DNA of 8,044 nucleotides. It comes from an uncultured Erysipelotrichaceae bacterium (GTDB lineage Bacteria; Bacillota_I; Bacilli_A; RF39; UBA660). The notes beneath the pieces are model-generated. The model was not told where the DNA came from. It did no database searches and saw nothing but the letters and a program-made list of their open reading frames with translations. Each line of letters begins with the position of its first letter. Position 1 is the stretch's first letter. Where the stretch lies: assembly GCA_902782915.1 (NCBI GenBank), contig CACZOV010000012.1:1-8044 (forward strand), given 5' to 3'. Made by a program: the position numbers and the translations under genes. This document shows positions 6,591-8,044 of this stretch, piece after piece.

Positions 6591-7655
6591 TTATTTTCTT
6601 TTTCTAGGAAGTTTTATTTGTTTTTCTGTTATAATATTTGTCTTGTTAACAAACCAAAAAACAAGTATTAATAAAACTAAATATGTACCAATTCGAATAT
6701 ATAAATTAATTTTTTCTCCAAGTAAATAAAATATAGATGCAATTGCAAATAATATATTTACAGCATAAATAATTAAAACCGTATTTCGATGAGAAAATTT
6801 CATTCCCAATAATTGATGATGTAAATGAAGTTTATCTGCATCACTTATTTTCTTATGATGAAATAATCTTCTTAAAATTGCAAACAAAGTATCCAGAATA
6901 GGAATTGCTAGTATAATAAGAGGAATAAAGACTGACGTTAATATTGTTCCTTTAAAACCTAAAAGAGATATTATTGATATAATAAATCCTAAAAATAAAG
7001 CACCAGAATCTCCTAAAAATATTTTAGCAGGATAAAAGTTATGAATTAAAAAGCCTAAAGTACTACCTAGCATTATTAAAGTTAGATTAAAATCTAATCC
7101 AATTGTTCTTCCTTGAAAGAAACAAATAACAATAATAGTTAAAAAGAAAATAGAAGATATACCAGATGCTAGTCCATCAAGTCCATCAATTAAATTAATA
7201 ATATTTGTACAAGCAATTATAAATAAAAGTGTTACTAGATATGATAAAATTCCAAATTCTATTTCAATTCCAAAAAAAGTTATATTAGACAGAAGTATTT
7301 GTCCGTAAAATACGATTACCATAGCTGCTAATACTTGACCTATAAGTTTTGTTTTAGCAGTTAGTGGATTTATATCATCAACTATTCCAGTTAATAAAAC
7401 CAGAAAACTACCAATTAAAATAGAATTCATTTGAACTGTCATTTCACCAAATAACATATAACCGACTAAAAATGCAAAGAAAATAGCAAGTCCTCCTAAA
7501 CGTGGCATTGGTTTAGAATGCACTTTTCTTTCATTAGGAATATCTAAAGCGTTAACATGATTTGCTAACTTTTTAACAATAGGAGTAGAAACGCAAGATA
7601 TTAAAAGTGTTGTAAAAATTACCTTTAAAGAATATATAATTGTACTATTGATCAT
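6591..7655 (-). CDS. tagO: WecA/TagO-type polyprenyl-phosphate GlcNAc-1-phosphate transferase
   Basis: A polytopic membrane enzyme of the MraY/WecA family that moves a sugar-1-phosphate (usually GlcNAc-1-P from UDP-GlcNAc) onto undecaprenyl phosphate, starting wall teichoic acid or other surface glycopolymers on the cytoplasmic face. Counting from ATG 7655 (354 residues), motifs are PNERKVHSKPMPRLGG (40-55), the Mg-binding VDD (92-94), NLIDGLDGLASG (154-165), FLGDSGALFLGF (213-224), and the WecA/TagO-type HLHHQLLG (277-284), which separates it from MraY. About ten or eleven hydrophobic segments are present, with a basic C-terminus (LPRKRK). A longer TTG-started version from 7670 would place the start codon inside the GGAGGA ribosome site, so the ATG is preferred. 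Substrate cannot be fixed from sequence. It heads the agrA-agrC gene string. Confidence 0.92.
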   Translation of the reverse strand: MINSTIIYSLKVIFTTLLISCVSTPIVKKLANHVNALDIPNERKVHSKPMPRLGGLAIFFAFLVGYMLFGEMTVQMNSILIGSFLVLLTGIVDDINPLTAKTKLIGQVLAAMVIVFYGQILLSNITFFGIEIEFGILSYLVTLLFIIACTNIINLIDGLDGLASGISSIFFLTIIVICFFQGRTIGLDFNLTLIMLGSTLGFLIHNFYPAKIFLGDSGALFLGFIISIISLLGFKGTILTSVFIPLIILAIPILDTLFAILRRLFHHKKISDADKLHLHHQLLGMKFSHRNTVLIIYAVNILFAIASIFYLLGEKINLYIRIGTYLVLLILVFWFVNKTNIITEKQIKLPRKRK

Positions 7656-7682
7656 AATAATGTCCTCCAAAAAAATTATATC
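7653..7682 (-). promoter_or_regulatory. tagO promoter (extended -10) and start-deciding RBS
   Basis: Minus-strand TG-A-TATAAT (7683-7675) is a perfect extended -10; the -35 region is weak T-rich DNA from the mbl terminator. The expected start falls at about 7668, essentially on the ribosome site GGAGGA (7668-7663), which is seven bases from ATG 7655. This would be a very short leader and would serve tagO-agrA-agrC. Confidence 0.55.
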
Positions 7683-7692
7683 ACTTAATACT

Positions 7693-7742
7693 AAAAAAAA
7701 CTAGTAATTTCTTTATAATTCAAGCATTACTAATTTTTTTTT
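7693..7742 (-). terminator. Intrinsic terminator after mbl
   Basis: On the minus strand TTAGTAAT (7733-7726) pairs with ATTACTAG (7708-7701), extended by flanking A/T pairs (7734-7742 with 7693-7700), around a 17-base loop. It ends in an eight-T run. It lies about 30 bases after the mbl stop and separates mbl from tagO. Confidence 0.7.
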
Positions 7743-7770
7743 AATATTTAATTATAATTTTTTATTATTT

Positions 7771-8044
7771 TTAATCAATTAATTGTAAATTATCAAGCAT
7801 TATTCCTGTTCCCTCTGCAACACTTGTTAAAGGACTTTCAGCTAAATAAATTGGTATTTGTAACTCCTCTTCAAGTAATTCTTTTAATCCATTTATTAAT
7901 GAACCACCGCCTGTTAAAACTGCCCCATTTTCAATAATATCTGCAGAAAGTTCTGGAGGTGTATCTTCTAAAACACTTTTAGCACTTGCTATAATCTTAT
8001 CAATATCTTTTTTTAATGCCTCACTTGTTTCTTCACTATTTACA
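7771..8044 (-). CDS. mbl: MreB/Mbl actin-like cell-shape protein, C-terminal part
   Basis: Ninety codons plus stop (TAA 7773-7771) of a gene whose start lies beyond the right edge. The translated sequence contains LEDTPPELSADIIENGAVL, then TGGGSLINGLKELLEEEL and PLTSVAEGTGIMLDNL, the C-terminal signature of MreB-family actins: the TGGG adenosine-binding loop and the closing GTG helix. These proteins form membrane-bound filaments that guide lateral wall synthesis. The ending GTGIMLDN resembles Mbl more than MreB from memory, and a neighbouring tagO fits the Listeria/Bacillus gene order with mbl; the paralogue cannot be proven from 90 residues. A terminator follows it. Confidence 0.93.
   Translation of the reverse strand, partial: VNSEETSEALKKDIDKIIASAKSVLEDTPPELSADIIENGAVLTGGGSLINGLKELLEEELQIPIYLAESPLTSVAEGTGIMLDNLQLID

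Noticed and set aside
7656..7670. Longer tagO reading frame starting with TTG (five extra residues MEDII)
   Set aside because: The extra codons are made of the GGAGGA ribosome site itself; ATG 7655 at seven-base spacing is the better start.

Overview
The window is AT-rich, standard-code DNA (TGA is used as a stop in agrA; TGG codes Trp) with strong GGAGG-type ribosome binding sites. This points to a low-GC Gram-positive (Bacillota). A Bacilli/Erysipelotrichia-like or clostridial gut-type lineage is my inference; no species can be named from sequence alone.

Layout, left to right. (1) Positions 1-3456, all minus strand: secA (complete, its stop codon at the first bases of the window), long-form hpf and a small cold-shock protein gene. 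Each has its own Shine-Dalgarno; terminator hairpins follow csp and hpf. (2) Positions 3457-3694: a 238-bp divergent promoter region between csp (minus) and agrB (plus), with a repeated TTTTNGAAT element and an inverted repeat around the agrB -10 box. (3) Positions 3695-4454, plus strand: agrB and a 41-codon agrD that encodes a cyclic autoinducing-peptide precursor. (4) Positions 4455-4529: two adjacent terminator hairpins between convergent transcription units. (5) Positions 4509-7655, minus strand: tagO/wecA-type glycosyltransferase, then agrA (LytTR response regulator), then agrC (membrane histidine kinase), tightly spaced in that order. (6) Positions 7771-8044: the C-terminal end of an MreB/Mbl cell-shape protein, cut by the window edge.

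The notable system is a complete agr-type quorum-sensing module. AgrB should cleave and cyclise the AgrD peptide, AgrC should sense it, and AgrA should regulate promoters, very likely the agrBD promoter. It differs from the staphylococcal agrBDCA operon: production genes (BD) and sensing genes (A then C) are in separate convergent units, and the sensing pair sits directly behind a wall-polymer/lipid-linked sugar gene. The predicted signal core, Cys-Trp-Ala-Leu-Ile-Val before Asp-Glu-Pro, is one residue longer than the S. aureus type.

The flanking genes (mbl, tagO ... hpf, secA) resemble a conserved Bacilli chromosomal order in which, from memory, degS/degU and competence genes lie between tagO and hpf in Listeria and Bacillus. 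Here the agr module occupies that position. The window ends just before where prfB usually follows secA.
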